Shown piece after piece: positions 34,230 through 44,435 of a stretch of DNA of 64,000 nucleotides; position 1 is the stretch's first letter, and every line of letters begins with the position of its first letter. Source of the DNA: Bacteroidota bacterium (GTDB lineage Bacteria > Bacteroidota > Bacteroidia > B-17B0 > Aurantibacillaceae); the NCBI GenBank assembly GCA_021323535.1, contig JAJONO010000032.1, positions 1 to 64,000 on the forward strand. The letters run 5' to 3'. Made by a program: the position numbers and the translations under genes. A model generated the notes under the pieces. It ran no database searches. It worked only from the letters and a program-made list of their open reading frames with translations, and had not been told where the DNA came from.

Positions 34230-34300
34230 GAGTCCCGAAGGGACTCAATATTAACAAGTGCAAGTATATCAAACACATCTTAGCCCCCGAGGGGGTGAAT
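34230..34300. repeat. REP hairpin pair
   Basis: GAGTCCC-GAA-GGGACTC (34230-34246), identical to 33227-33243, then 34 nt, then TAGCCCCCGAGGGGGTGAAT (34281-34300), a variant of the 33278-33297 hairpin. Order, orientation and spacing reproduce the left-hand group, so the two-hairpin pair is the repeating unit. Confidence 0.88.
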
Positions 34301-34337
34301 AAAATGTTGTTATTCTTCAACTTTTGAATCAGTTGTT

Positions 34338-35348
34338 TTACTCCGCTGCGTTCAGTGAAAAGGTAAAGCAGGTTCCTTCGCCAACTTCACTTTCTACCTT
34401 AATGGATTTGTTGTGCGCGTCGATGATGTGTTTTACGATGGCGAGTCCAAGCCCGGTTCCACCTTGTTCGCGGCTGCGGCCTTTATCTATGCGATAAAAA
34501 CGTTCGAACACACGTGGAAGATGTTTAGCCTCGATACCATTGCCGTTATCTCTTACCTCAACAATAACATCGTTGTTTAAGAATGATAAGGTAATGCAGG
34601 TTGTTCCATTATCTTTTCCGTATTTAATACTATTGGTGATAAGGTTAACTAGCACCTGTCTTATTCTGAATTTATCGGCGCGTACAAGAATAGGTTTTTC
34701 ATACTTGCGAGTGAATTCAAGTTTAATATTTTTTTTGGCGGCGCTCAGTTCAAGCGAAGAATAAATATCGCGGCATAAGATTGCAATGTCGAATACATCC
34801 ATGTCAAGGTGAAGATCACCTGTTTCGAGTTGAGTAATAGTTTCAAGATCATCGATAATATTAATGAGGCGATCAATGCTTTTTTCGGCGCGTCTTAAAT
34901 AATCTACATTGATGTTGGGGTCCTCAAGCCCGCCATTAAGCAAAGTATCTACATATCCCTGGATGTTGAACACAGGTGTTTTTAATTCGTGTGAAACATT
35001 GCCCAGGTATTCTTTACGGTAACTGTCGAGGTTCTCGAAATGCGATACTTCTTTTTCGCGTGACTCAATAAGAAAGTCAACGCGGTTTTCGAGTTGAGCG
35101 ATACTATCTACTTCTTCGAGCTGGTTGTGTTTCTGCGGAATTTCTTTATCAAGAAAACGTTTCCTGATCTTTTCAGCGAGAGCGTCAACACTTTTCGCGA
35201 TATCTACATAATAAAAATAATAAAGTGTAGCAAAGGAGCAGATGAAGCAGATGAAAACTGAAATGATGAGGAAGGAAACATCAATATTAAAATTTCCGAT
35301 TCTGTAAATAAGCAGGAAACAGGTGGCACAGATAAGGGTGCTTACCAA
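34338..35348 (-). CDS. PhoR-like sensor histidine kinase
   Basis: 336 residues or slightly more. Two membrane helices at the N-terminus have almost no periplasmic loop between them, then come a HAMP-like linker, the phosphoacceptor motif NVSHELKTPVFNIQGYVD, and the ATP-binding domain with NLITNSIKYGK (N box), DNGNGI (G1), FERFYRID (F box) and GGTGLGLAIVKHI (G2). The only conventional start is TTG at 35348, inside the first helix. A better-looking start lies 17 codons upstream, where LENKSKISTKIFRIG would follow a GTA CTG pair, so the 5' end is uncertain. No response regulator is adjacent. Confidence 0.92.
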   Translation of the reverse strand: MVSTLICATCFLLIYRIGNFNIDVSFLIISVFICFICSFATLYYFYYVDIAKSVDALAEKIRKRFLDKEIPQKHNQLEEVDSIAQLENRVDFLIESREKEVSHFENLDSYRKEYLGNVSHELKTPVFNIQGYVDTLLNGGLEDPNINVDYLRRAEKSIDRLINIIDDLETITQLETGDLHLDMDVFDIAILCRDIYSSLELSAAKKNIKLEFTRKYEKPILVRADKFRIRQVLVNLITNSIKYGKDNGTTCITLSFLNNDVIVEVRDNGNGIEAKHLPRVFERFYRIDKGRSREQGGTGLGLAIVKHIIDAHNKSIKVESEVGEGTCFTFSLNAAE

Positions 35349-35432
35349 TCCTATTCGGAAGATCTTCGTGGATATTTTGGATTTGTTTTCCAGTACCTAC
35401 AAAAATAGAGAAATATTGATTCAACCAACGTT

Positions 35433-35468
35433 AAGAAAAAACCCCTCCACCGTAGGCGGAAGGGTTTC
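35433..35468 (-). terminator. Terminator of the atpD-atpC transcript
   Basis: On the minus strand, AAACCCTTCCGCC pairs over 13 positions (two wobbles) with GGTGGAGGGGTTT around TAC, followed by six T. It is 24 nt past the atpC stop codon. The complementary strand also has a short T run, so it may serve both directions. Confidence 0.9.
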
Positions 35469-35491
35469 TTTCAAAATCTGATTAATTAATA

Positions 35492-35728
35492 TTACTCGGC
35501 AAGTACAATAACGTTGTTTTTCTGAACTTCAACAACACCGCCTTTAATAGCAAATTCAATTTTGTTGTTGTTGTCTTCGATCAGCTCCACTTTTCCTTCT
35601 TTAAGGGTGGCGATCATAGCAGCGTGGTTATTTAAAATACCAAAGCTGCCTTCGCTTCCCGGGAAGATGGCCGATTTAACCGATCCTTCGAAAAGTTTTT
35701 TATCCGGAGTTATTATTTCTAATTTCAT
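35492..35728 (-). CDS. atpC: F0F1 ATP synthase epsilon subunit
   Basis: 78 residues. It is the short form containing only the N-terminal beta-sandwich (KLEIITPDKKLFEGSVKSAIFPG, then GSFGILNNHAAMIATLKEGKVEL), without the C-terminal helical hairpin that inhibits the enzyme in E. coli. Short epsilon subunits are usual in Bacteroidota. It follows atpD on the minus strand, with a 75-bp gap filled by a heptad repeat hairpin. It is part of the central stalk and couples rotation to the F0 ring. Confidence 0.95.
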   Translation of the reverse strand: MKLEIITPDKKLFEGSVKSAIFPGSEGSFGILNNHAAMIATLKEGKVELIEDNNNKIEFAIKGGVVEVQKNNVIVLAE

Positions 35729-35729
35729 T

Positions 35730-35803
35730 AGAGTCTATAGTTTATGGTATATAGTTTATAGTCAGGCGTCGATACTATCAACTATTGACTATTAACCATT
35801 GAC
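35730..35803. repeat. Heptad GTT repeat forming a hairpin, between atpD and atpC
   Basis: Five units AGAGTCT ATAGTTT ATGGTAT (35730-35750), ATAGTTT ATAGTCA (to 35764), a GGCGTCG spacer, then the complementary units ATACTAT CAACTAT (35772-35785), TGACTAT TAACCAT and TGAC. The two halves are in heptad register, so they can fold into an imperfect 30-bp hairpin. It fills the entire gap between two cotranscribed genes. Confidence 0.85.
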
Positions 35804-37324
<1,521 letters not shown>

Positions 37325-37337
37325 TTAATTTCGGGTG

Positions 37338-37345
37338 CAAAGGTA
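37338..37345 (-). promoter_or_regulatory. Probable atpD -7 element
   Basis: TACCTTTG on the minus strand, 28 nt before the start codon. No TTG lies at the usual -33 distance, so only the -7 part is supported. Confidence 0.5.
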
Positions 37346-37441
37346 GTGGTTTAATCGTAATTTTTAAAAATAATAGGGCTATTTATTAAGGTATTCTTAA
37401 CAAAATCCAGAATTTTTTTCAGGATGGCACTAAAATTTTAG

Positions 37442-37449
37442 TATATTTG
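37442..37449 (+). promoter_or_regulatory. Probable -7 element of the T9SS cargo gene
   Basis: TATATTTG, a perfect -7 consensus 16 nt before the ATG at 37466. No clear -33 TTG. Confidence 0.55.
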
Positions 37450-37465
37450 AGAATCAACCCATTAA

Positions 37466-39355
37466 ATGAAAGAGCTGACACCCTTCAAAGTTCTTTTCTT
37501 TTTCGTTGTATTGAGCCTGTTTTCGCATGCCCAGGTCATCTACAACGGATATGCTAAAGTTACTGCCGTTACCGGAGGTTCGGTACTCACCGTCTCCAAT
37601 GTAAATACCACAAATCACAGTTTTAATACCAGCGAATATGTGATCGTTATGCAGATGCAGGACGATGTGATCGGCGCCAACACTGGGAATAATGTCAATT
37701 TTGGAAACCTCAGCGCCATTCAGAATGCCGGTCGTTATGAATTGGCGCAGATCCTGGCAGTGAACCCCACCCCGGCAGCACCTACCAGTATTACACTTAC
37801 AGCTGTTCTTGCCAATGCGTACAATACCGGCGCCAATTCATCACTCCAGGTGATTACCTTCAGGAGGTTAAGCGCAACCGCTTTTACCAGTACAAATAAT
37901 ATTACAGGCCTTGCCTGGGATGGTAACCGCGGTGGTGTTATTGCCCTTGAAGTGCCTACTGTTTTTACTTTAAACCATAATATCAGTGCCGATTACCTGG
38001 GTTTCAGAGGCGGTGCCAAAAATACTCCAAACGGTTATACAGCCTGTGAAAATGTAACTTACCGTAATGCCATTGCTACACGTTACGCTGGTAAAGGCGA
38101 AGGAATCTATAAAGCTACAAATGCCGCTTACGCTGGGGCACGTGGTAAAATACTCAATGGCGGCGGCGGCGGAAACGATGTGAATGCTGGCGGTGGTGGT
38201 GGCGGAAATTATACAGCCGGAGGAAACGGCGGATTGGGTTGGGTGCCTGCCGGTACAGGTTGCTCACCTAGCGTTGGCGGAATTGGCGGACTGGCTTTAT
38301 CAGGAAATATTACAGCTTCACGTATTTTCATGGGCGGTGGCGGTGGCGGCGGACATGAGAACGATGGACTAGGAACTGTTGGTGGAAATGGCGGCGGAAT
38401 CATTCTTATTAAAACCGGTACCCTTGTTACCAGCGGGGCTTGTGGAAGCCGCTTAATTTCGGCCAACGGGGCTACAATCACCAATGCTTCCAATGATGGC
38501 TCAGGTGGTGGCGGAGCAGCAGGATCAATCGTATTTCAGGTGAATACTTTTAGTGTAGTGGGTACCTGTCCACTATCCGTTCAAAGCAATGGCGGTAATG
38601 GCGGTCTCAGTAATACAACCGGCGTACATGGCGGCGGCGGCGGTGGGGCGCAGGGAGTAATCATTTATTCCGGAACGACGCCTACAGTCAATGTAACCAA
38701 CAGTGCGGTATCTGGGTCGGGCGGAATGAGCTGTTCGGGTTGTGGCGCCGGATCGGGCGGTAGCAGTGGTAGCGGGCCAAATAACTCAGGTGTTTTACAG
38801 GATCAGCAAGGACCTCTTCCAATAGAGTTAAAATATTTCAGAGTTGAAAATATGGATGATAAAGTGGAACTTAAATGGGCAACTGCTTCCGAAAAGAATA
38901 CGAATTATTTTATTGTTGAAAGAAGTTCAGATGGCCACGATTGGGAACAGTTTCAAAAACATAAAGCTGCCGAAAACAGTTCTCATACTTTATATTATGA
39001 ATCGTTTGACGAAGCCCCGCTCATCGGAATATCTTATTACAGACTTCGCACAGTTGACCTCGACTTGTCGGAACATCTTTCAGAAATAAGAACAGTTGAC
39101 AGATCTGGCAAAGATGAGTTTGTTATTTTCTTTCCAAACCCTGCCGCTGATGTTCTAAACATTGCTTCATCAGGAAAATCGTCAGATATAGATTTTGCTA
39201 TATTTGATATTGCCGGAAAAAAAATTGATGTTGTGGTTATCGATCAGAACGAAAGTAAAATTGTGTTAAACGTTGCGGGTTTTCCGCGTGGGGTTTATTT
39301 CATCAACATTAAGAGTGCCACAGGCGCTGTAAGCAATAAGATCATTCTTAAGTAA
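37466..39355 (+). CDS. Glycine-rich secreted T9SS cargo protein
   Basis: 629 residues with signal peptide KELTPFKVLFFFVVLSLFSHAQ. Residues 30-190 are beta-rich; about 230-455 is extremely glycine-rich (GGGGGNDVNAGGGGGGNYTAG, AGGGGGGHEN-like runs) with spaced cysteines (SGMSCSGCGAGSG). Then comes the common pre-sorting domain LPIELKYFRVENMDDKVELKW with YFIVERSSDG, and a type A sorting domain ending VSNKIILK. It should be exported through T9SS and attached to the surface or released. The glycine-rich block suggests a flexible or adhesive structural protein. No enzyme motif. Confidence 0.88.
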   Translation: MKELTPFKVLFFFVVLSLFSHAQVIYNGYAKVTAVTGGSVLTVSNVNTTNHSFNTSEYVIVMQMQDDVIGANTGNNVNFGNLSAIQNAGRYELAQILAVNPTPAAPTSITLTAVLANAYNTGANSSLQVITFRRLSATAFTSTNNITGLAWDGNRGGVIALEVPTVFTLNHNISADYLGFRGGAKNTPNGYTACENVTYRNAIATRYAGKGEGIYKATNAAYAGARGKILNGGGGGNDVNAGGGGGGNYTAGGNGGLGWVPAGTGCSPSVGGIGGLALSGNITASRIFMGGGGGGGHENDGLGTVGGNGGGIILIKTGTLVTSGACGSRLISANGATITNASNDGSGGGGAAGSIVFQVNTFSVVGTCPLSVQSNGGNGGLSNTTGVHGGGGGGAQGVIIYSGTTPTVNVTNSAVSGSGGMSCSGCGAGSGGSSGSGPNNSGVLQDQQGPLPIELKYFRVENMDDKVELKWATASEKNTNYFIVERSSDGHDWEQFQKHKAAENSSHTLYYESFDEAPLIGISYYRLRTVDLDLSEHLSEIRTVDRSGKDEFVIFFPNPAADVLNIASSGKSSDIDFAIFDIAGKKIDVVVIDQNESKIVLNVAGFPRGVYFINIKSATGAVSNKIILK

Positions 39356-39373
39356 TTCAAAAGAATAAAAGTC

Positions 39374-39405
39374 AAAATTCAAAAACGCCCTGCCTTTTGA
39401 ATTTT
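39374..39405 (+). terminator. Terminator-like hairpin between the T9SS cargo and ribF
   Basis: AAAATTCAAAA (39374-39384) pairs with TTTTGAATTTT (39395-39405) around ACGCCCTGCC; a further T run lies at 39413-39420. The arms also follow a 7-bp rhythm (AAAGTCA AAATTCA; TTTTGAA TTTTGAA), so this may be a heptad-family hairpin used as a terminator. Confidence 0.6.
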
Positions 39406-39458
39406 GAATTAATTTTTTTTGACTTCCTATTTATGACTTAAAAGCCTAATTTTACAGT

Positions 39459-40427
39459 GTGCTTACCATAAGAAATACGAAACACTTCAGGATAGAAAAA
39501 CCTTCTATTGTTACCATTGGAACATTTGATGGCGTTCATTTGGGTCACCAAAAAATCCTCAGCCGTTTACAGCAGCTCAAACAAAAACATGGATTAAACG
39601 CTGTGGTACTTACTTTTGAACCTCATCCCAGGAAAGTATTATTTCCTAACCAGGCTGATTTAAAACTTCTCACTTTAATTGATGAAAAACTCGACCTGCT
39701 CGAAAATTACGGAGTGGATGTAGCTGTTGTTTATCCGTTCGATAAAACTTTCTCCAACATCGAAGCAAAGGAATATATCGAAGAAATACTACTTAAAAAT
39801 CTTAAGGTAAAATATCTGGTGATTGGTTATGATCATCATTTCGGAAAGGATCGTGGGGGAAATATTAAAGTGCTGCAGCAATTCGAAAAAGAATACGGAT
39901 ACGAAGTAGAAGAGATAGACGCGCTCGATATTGATCACATTGCGATCAGCAGTAGTAAGATCAGGCATGCGCTGGAGGAAGGAAAAATCACTCTCGCTAA
40001 TAATTACCTGGGCCATTATTTCTTTTTAAATGCAATAGTCGTTGAAGGAAAACAATTAGGAAGAAAACTGGGTTATCCTACGGCTAATCTTAAGATCGAA
40101 GGTACCGACAAGCTCATTCCCAAAATAGGTGTTTACTTTGTAGAGGTGGTTATTGATAACGTGGCGCATTATGGAATGATGAACATTGGTTATAATCCAA
40201 CCACCGACAACGACCAGAAAGTGAAAATTGAAGTTAATATTTTCGATTTCAACGAAGATATTTACAGGAAGGTTGTTCGTATCAATTTCATTGATTATTT
40301 AAGAGACGAGAAAAAATTCAATAACTTAGAAGAACTCACAGAAGCGCTGCATGAGGACAAACAGAAATGTATGCTTTTGATCGAGGAGATTAACAGGACA
40401 CTCTGCGCGATTGTTAAAACAAAATAA
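39459..40427 (+). CDS. ribF: Bifunctional riboflavin kinase / FAD synthetase
   Basis: 322 residues from GTG at 39459. The N-terminal FAD synthetase domain has IVTIGTFDGVHLGHQKIL (nucleotidyltransferase HxGH) and YDHHFGKDRGG. The ISSSKIRHALEEG motif marks the end of that domain. The C-terminal flavokinase domain has GRKLGYPTANL and NIGYNPTTDNDQ. It converts riboflavin to FMN and then FAD in the cytoplasm. No FMN riboswitch is visible upstream; the leader is short. Confidence 0.96.
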   Translation: MLTIRNTKHFRIEKPSIVTIGTFDGVHLGHQKILSRLQQLKQKHGLNAVVLTFEPHPRKVLFPNQADLKLLTLIDEKLDLLENYGVDVAVVYPFDKTFSNIEAKEYIEEILLKNLKVKYLVIGYDHHFGKDRGGNIKVLQQFEKEYGYEVEEIDALDIDHIAISSSKIRHALEEGKITLANNYLGHYFFLNAIVVEGKQLGRKLGYPTANLKIEGTDKLIPKIGVYFVEVVIDNVAHYGMMNIGYNPTTDNDQKVKIEVNIFDFNEDIYRKVVRINFIDYLRDEKKFNNLEELTEALHEDKQKCMLLIEEINRTLCAIVKTK

Positions 40428-40453
40428 AGCGCGGATTAAAGCGTTATTAAATT

Positions 40454-41056
40454 ATGAAACAGTTTAAAACCTTATTTGTTTTTTTGATAACATTCATCGG
40501 AGTTTCGTCGCATGCGCAATTACTGGACTCAGTTACGCTTGCCACCTACCAGGAATATACCGATCTTGAAGAGGCCCTCAAAAATCCGGATAATGTTGTA
40601 AAGTTATCACTCCGTAAAAAAAAGTATAAAGAATTTCCAAAAGAGATCTTTGCGTTTAAAAACCTTCAATACCTCGACCTCAGCAAAAATTCTTTGAAAG
40701 ATCTTTCTGATAGTTTAACGCGTTTCCCGAATCTGCAATATCTTATTTGCAGCAAAAATATTCTTGAACGCCTTCCTAAAAATATCGGGCAGTTAAAAAA
40801 CCTCCGTCACTTAAACGTGAATCAGAACGAAATCGAACAATTGCCATACTCGATTGGCGATCTTGAAAACCTCGAAGTAGCCGACCTTTGGAGCAACAAC
40901 CTGGATTATTTTCCGGAGAGTATGAAGAAGATGACAAAATTAAAACTGATGGATTTGCGTAACATTCTTATTCCAAGAGCTAACCAGGATGCTATTCAGG
41001 CCATGCTTCCAAACACAAAAATCTATTTCAGTCCGCCCTGCAATTGCAGCTGGTAA
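40454..41056 (+). CDS. Secreted leucine-rich-repeat protein
   Basis: 200 residues with signal peptide KQFKTLFVFLITFIGVSSHAQ. About five leucine-rich repeats of 23 residues follow (LQYLDLSKNSLKDLSDSLTRF, LRHLNVNQNEIEQLPYSIG, LEVADLWSNNLDYFPESMK). It ends FSPPCNCSW, a cysteine-containing cap. No sorting domain, so it probably stays in the periplasm or is anchored through a partner. LRR proteins mediate protein binding; no partner is evident. It starts 26 nt after ribF and may be cotranscribed with it. Confidence 0.88.
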   Translation: MKQFKTLFVFLITFIGVSSHAQLLDSVTLATYQEYTDLEEALKNPDNVVKLSLRKKKYKEFPKEIFAFKNLQYLDLSKNSLKDLSDSLTRFPNLQYLICSKNILERLPKNIGQLKNLRHLNVNQNEIEQLPYSIGDLENLEVADLWSNNLDYFPESMKKMTKLKLMDLRNILIPRANQDAIQAMLPNTKIYFSPPCNCSW

Positions 41057-41238
41057 AGGGTTTCAGACAGTTCAGACTTATTAAGAACGGTCTTTTAATA
41101 AGTTTTGAGCCTGCCCTAAAAAAGCATAAACTTTTATTCCAAATTTTATAATGCAGTATTAGTACCTGTTTTATACGGGTGAAATCATGTATTATATATG
41201 TGTTTTTCATTGGAAAAAGCGGGCAAAAAAGTCACATT

Positions 41239-43377
41239 ATGAAAAAAAGTATATTCCTTACGGCGGTCTTATTGCTGTGCTTTGCTTTCAGTTCTTCGCT
41301 AAAAGCCCAGTCAAAAGCCGAACTCGAAGAACAGGCTTATGCAGCCCTTAACGACAGGGATTTTGCAACAGCGTATACTTTATTTGATAAGCTCAATTCA
41401 AAGTATCCGAAGGAATTCGATTATAAATTCAAGCTTGGACTCAGTTGTTTGAATTATCCTGAAAAGAAAGCACGGGCCATAGAAGTGTTTATGGATGTGA
41501 AAAAAGAATCGAAAGGACCAGAAGGAGATTATTATTTAGGAAAAGCATACCACGTAAATTATAAATTCGATGATGCCATTCCTCTTCTTGAATCTTATGT
41601 TGCAGCACGCGCTAATACAAAGAATAAAGAAGAAAAGGAACTGGTAAAAGACGCTGAAATAATTCTCTCTAATTGTAAGAACGGAAAACTCCTGGTAGAT
41701 ACTAAAGTCATTGCAGACATTAAGAATATCGGTCCTCCTGTAAATACAGACGAAGATGAATATGTTCCGGCCATTACAACCGACGAATCTATTATTGTAT
41801 TTACTTATCGCGGTAAGAAAAGCATCGGAGGAAAACTCAGTACCGAATTAAAACCTGATCCTATCGACGGGCAATATCACGAGGATGTTTATATCTCACG
41901 TAAAAAAGCTGATTCAACCTGGACCGAGCCAATGAGCATTGGATCGGTGAACGGGAAAGGAAACGACGCGGCAATCTCTATTTCTCCCGATGGGCAACTG
42001 CTTTTTATTTTCGCAAGTACTGATAAAAACGAAGGAGATATTCTTGTGAGTAAACTCGAAGGAAATGAATTCTCGAAACCTGAACCTCTTAATAAAAACA
42101 TTAATACCGAATCGTGGGAAGGATCATGTTCTATTTCTGCTGATGGAAGAACTTTATATTTTGCGAGTGAACGCCCGGGTGGAGTAGGAGGCCGCGATAT
42201 CTGGATGAGTGAGAAAGACGCAAGCGGAGATTGGGGACCGGCAAAAAATCTTGGACCTAAAGTAAATACTACAACTGACGACGACGCACCTTTCATTCAC
42301 CCCGATGGAATTACTTTATTCTATAGTTCGAAGGGTCACCAGAGCATTGGCGGTTATGATATTATGTTTTCTGTAAAAAGAGATAATGAGTGGACAGAAC
42401 CAAAAAGCATGGGACTTCCTCTCAATACAACAGAAGATGATCGTTATTATGTAATTAACTCCCGTGGGGATAAAGGATTTTTCAGCAGTAACCGTGCGGG
42501 TTCTGGCGGCTTAGGAAAACAGGATATTTACATGGTAACACCTGGTATTCTTGGCGACAAACCTGTTATCGCTTTATTAAAAGGTGTTGTTTACGGCGAT
42601 GATAAACCTGTTGAAGCGAAGATTGAAGTTTTAAAAATTGTGCAGAAAGAAAATATCGGTCCGTTTTATTCTAACAACACAACCGGAAAATACCTCATGG
42701 CATTAAGTCCCGGATTTGTTTACCGTATTAAAGTTGTTGCTAACGGATTCGATCCTATTGAAGAAGATCTTGATATTGAAAGTCTCAATAAATACATGGA
42801 GACCAATAAAGATTTTTACCTGTATACTCCGGGTCGCACGGGAACAACAACGGCAACTCCTACAACTGTGGCAACAACAGATACTACAACTCCGACAAAC
42901 ACAACAACTACAACTCCTACCAACACAAGTGTTGCTGTAAATACAAATACACCAACCGAAACAAATACAACGGTTGAGGGCGGTCCATGCGTTTCTATGA
43001 ATCTTCCTGAGTTTGGTCCTCTGAAAGGAAAATCATTGAACGATCTCCAGGTTTACAGTGAACTTTTGAGGATAGCCGGAGATTATTGTGCAGAAGGATT
43101 GGTGTTTAAAGTGCAGATTGCCGCTTATCGAAAACCAGAGAATTACAAGTACGGACATTTAGCGCAGTATGGCAAACCCGAAGTTGTAGATTATCCGGAT
43201 GGCATTACACGTTTCACTCAGAAACAATTCAAGACCGTAAAAGCAGCTGAGGTTCAAAGGCAGAAAGCTATTGCAAAAGGACAGAAAGATGCCTGGATTG
43301 TTGCCTTCATTGGTGGAAAACGTTATACGCTTGAAGAATTAATTATGGTTGATTTCCTCGGGAAATCGATTAACTAA
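41239..43377 (+). CDS. TPR/PD40-repeat protein with a SPOR-like C-terminus (PorE-related architecture)
   Basis: 712 residues from ATG at 41239 (KKSIFLTAVLLLCFAFSSSLKAQ); an in-frame start 20 codons earlier precedes the signal peptide. TPRs (about 25-150) lead to a PD40/WD40-like propeller (about 165-440: DAAISISPDGQLLFIFAS, GSCSISADGRTLYFASERPGG, GIGGYDIMF-type blades), then a carboxypeptidase-regulatory-like domain (about 450-520). A Thr-rich linker follows (TTTATPTTVATTDTTTP). The last 95 residues are SPOR-like (FKVQIAAYRKPENY). T9SS protein PorE has the same order but ends in OmpA. Probable periplasmic envelope scaffold. Confidence 0.85.
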   Translation: MKKSIFLTAVLLLCFAFSSSLKAQSKAELEEQAYAALNDRDFATAYTLFDKLNSKYPKEFDYKFKLGLSCLNYPEKKARAIEVFMDVKKESKGPEGDYYLGKAYHVNYKFDDAIPLLESYVAARANTKNKEEKELVKDAEIILSNCKNGKLLVDTKVIADIKNIGPPVNTDEDEYVPAITTDESIIVFTYRGKKSIGGKLSTELKPDPIDGQYHEDVYISRKKADSTWTEPMSIGSVNGKGNDAAISISPDGQLLFIFASTDKNEGDILVSKLEGNEFSKPEPLNKNINTESWEGSCSISADGRTLYFASERPGGVGGRDIWMSEKDASGDWGPAKNLGPKVNTTTDDDAPFIHPDGITLFYSSKGHQSIGGYDIMFSVKRDNEWTEPKSMGLPLNTTEDDRYYVINSRGDKGFFSSNRAGSGGLGKQDIYMVTPGILGDKPVIALLKGVVYGDDKPVEAKIEVLKIVQKENIGPFYSNNTTGKYLMALSPGFVYRIKVVANGFDPIEEDLDIESLNKYMETNKDFYLYTPGRTGTTTATPTTVATTDTTTPTNTTTTTPTNTSVAVNTNTPTETNTTVEGGPCVSMNLPEFGPLKGKSLNDLQVYSELLRIAGDYCAEGLVFKVQIAAYRKPENYKYGHLAQYGKPEVVDYPDGITRFTQKQFKTVKAAEVQRQKAIAKGQKDAWIVAFIGGKRYTLEELIMVDFLGKSIN

Positions 43378-44268
43378 TTACATGATGTAAAAATCATTGT
43401 TCTTAAAAGGCTGCGGAATTTCCTTTTCTTTCAGAAGCTGTTTTATATTTATTTCAATTGTTCTCGAAATGGTTGTTACAGGTGTATCGCTAGGCCGGTT
43501 GGTGAAAGGATCCTGAAGATGATACGCCGACTTTTCAAGCAGGAAAAAGCACATAGATATTACCATAAGCAAAGGTAGCTCAAAATACATTTTCACATCT
43601 CCAAGCGCAATCGAAAGTGTAATTACGAAAAGATAAATGGTCATATGAAGAAACAGTCGGTACGTAGAGGGAAATACGGTACTTTTAATTCTTTCAGCCC
43701 TTCCCATAGAATCACATAGCCTTATAAAAGTCTCATCCATCTGTGTAAACGTGAATGTGTCGAGCTTCTTGCTCCTGTAAAGTTCTGCTATCTCCAGTTC
43801 ACTCATTTGAAGTAGTCCGAGTGGTTTATTGTTGTGACGGTCGAGCTCGTCTAAATCTTCCGAAGAAATGAACTGATCAAGGTTTGCTTTAGCATCCTGA
43901 TCACGCAGCGATTGCCCCAACGAATAGCACCATGCGATTTGTCGGTAAGAAATTTTACGGATCAGTGGATCATCTTTTGGGAGAAAGGACTGCAACTGAA
44001 TAACGAGCGTTCTGGAATCGTTCACTATAGAACCCCAGATCTTTCGCGCTTCCCACCAACGGTCATACGACTGACTTATTTTAAACGAAAGTAAAACAGA
44101 AATAGAGGTACCGAGGAACGCCGGTATAGGAAGTGGTATCTCGGGAAGCAGGTATTTTAAATACCAGGTAATATAGTTTACAATTAAGCCAATTATAAAA
44201 ACATAAAGAAGGTCGAACTTAATTTTATTGAAGATATAGCTGAAAGGTATTTTTTTATCCGCAATCAT
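43378..44268 (-). CDS. Bestrophin-family anion channel protein
   Basis: 296 residues. IPFSYIFNKIKFDLLYVFIIG and IPAFLGTSISVLLSFKISQSYDRWWEARKIWG are the N-terminal signature of bacterial bestrophin-like (UPF0187) proteins, including the YDRWWEAR pattern. Four membrane segments: two near the N-terminus, two around 205-250. Bacterial homologues form pentameric channels; some conduct cations. Its stop codon abuts that of the convergent PD40/SPOR gene without a gap. Confidence 0.93.
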   Translation of the reverse strand: MIADKKIPFSYIFNKIKFDLLYVFIIGLIVNYITWYLKYLLPEIPLPIPAFLGTSISVLLSFKISQSYDRWWEARKIWGSIVNDSRTLVIQLQSFLPKDDPLIRKISYRQIAWCYSLGQSLRDQDAKANLDQFISSEDLDELDRHNNKPLGLLQMSELEIAELYRSKKLDTFTFTQMDETFIRLCDSMGRAERIKSTVFPSTYRLFLHMTIYLFVITLSIALGDVKMYFELPLLMVISMCFFLLEKSAYHLQDPFTNRPSDTPVTTISRTIEINIKQLLKEKEIPQPFKNNDFYIM

Positions 44269-44435
44269 ATAAGGTTAATAATCGCAAGTAAAATTAAATG
44301 CCCCGTAAGGCAACCTCCAATCCGAAAATGTTAAATAGATTAAAAAAACGAATCCTACCGATTATACTTCCATTATCTTTTCAGTGTTCCTGTTCGGAAT
44401 GCAGATTTCAAATAAGTAGAAGCTGGCTTCGGTTT

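Noticed and set aside
33160-34300. Short repeats suggesting a CRISPR array
   Set aside because: The units are hairpins in both orientations, of two sequence types, with unequal spacing and a transposase and a gene between them; there is no direct-repeat/spacer rhythm and no cas gene.
42836-42970. Low-complexity ACA/ACT repeats as a microsatellite
   Set aside because: They encode the Thr-rich linker of the PD40/SPOR protein in frame and are irregular, so they are coding composition rather than a separate repeat.
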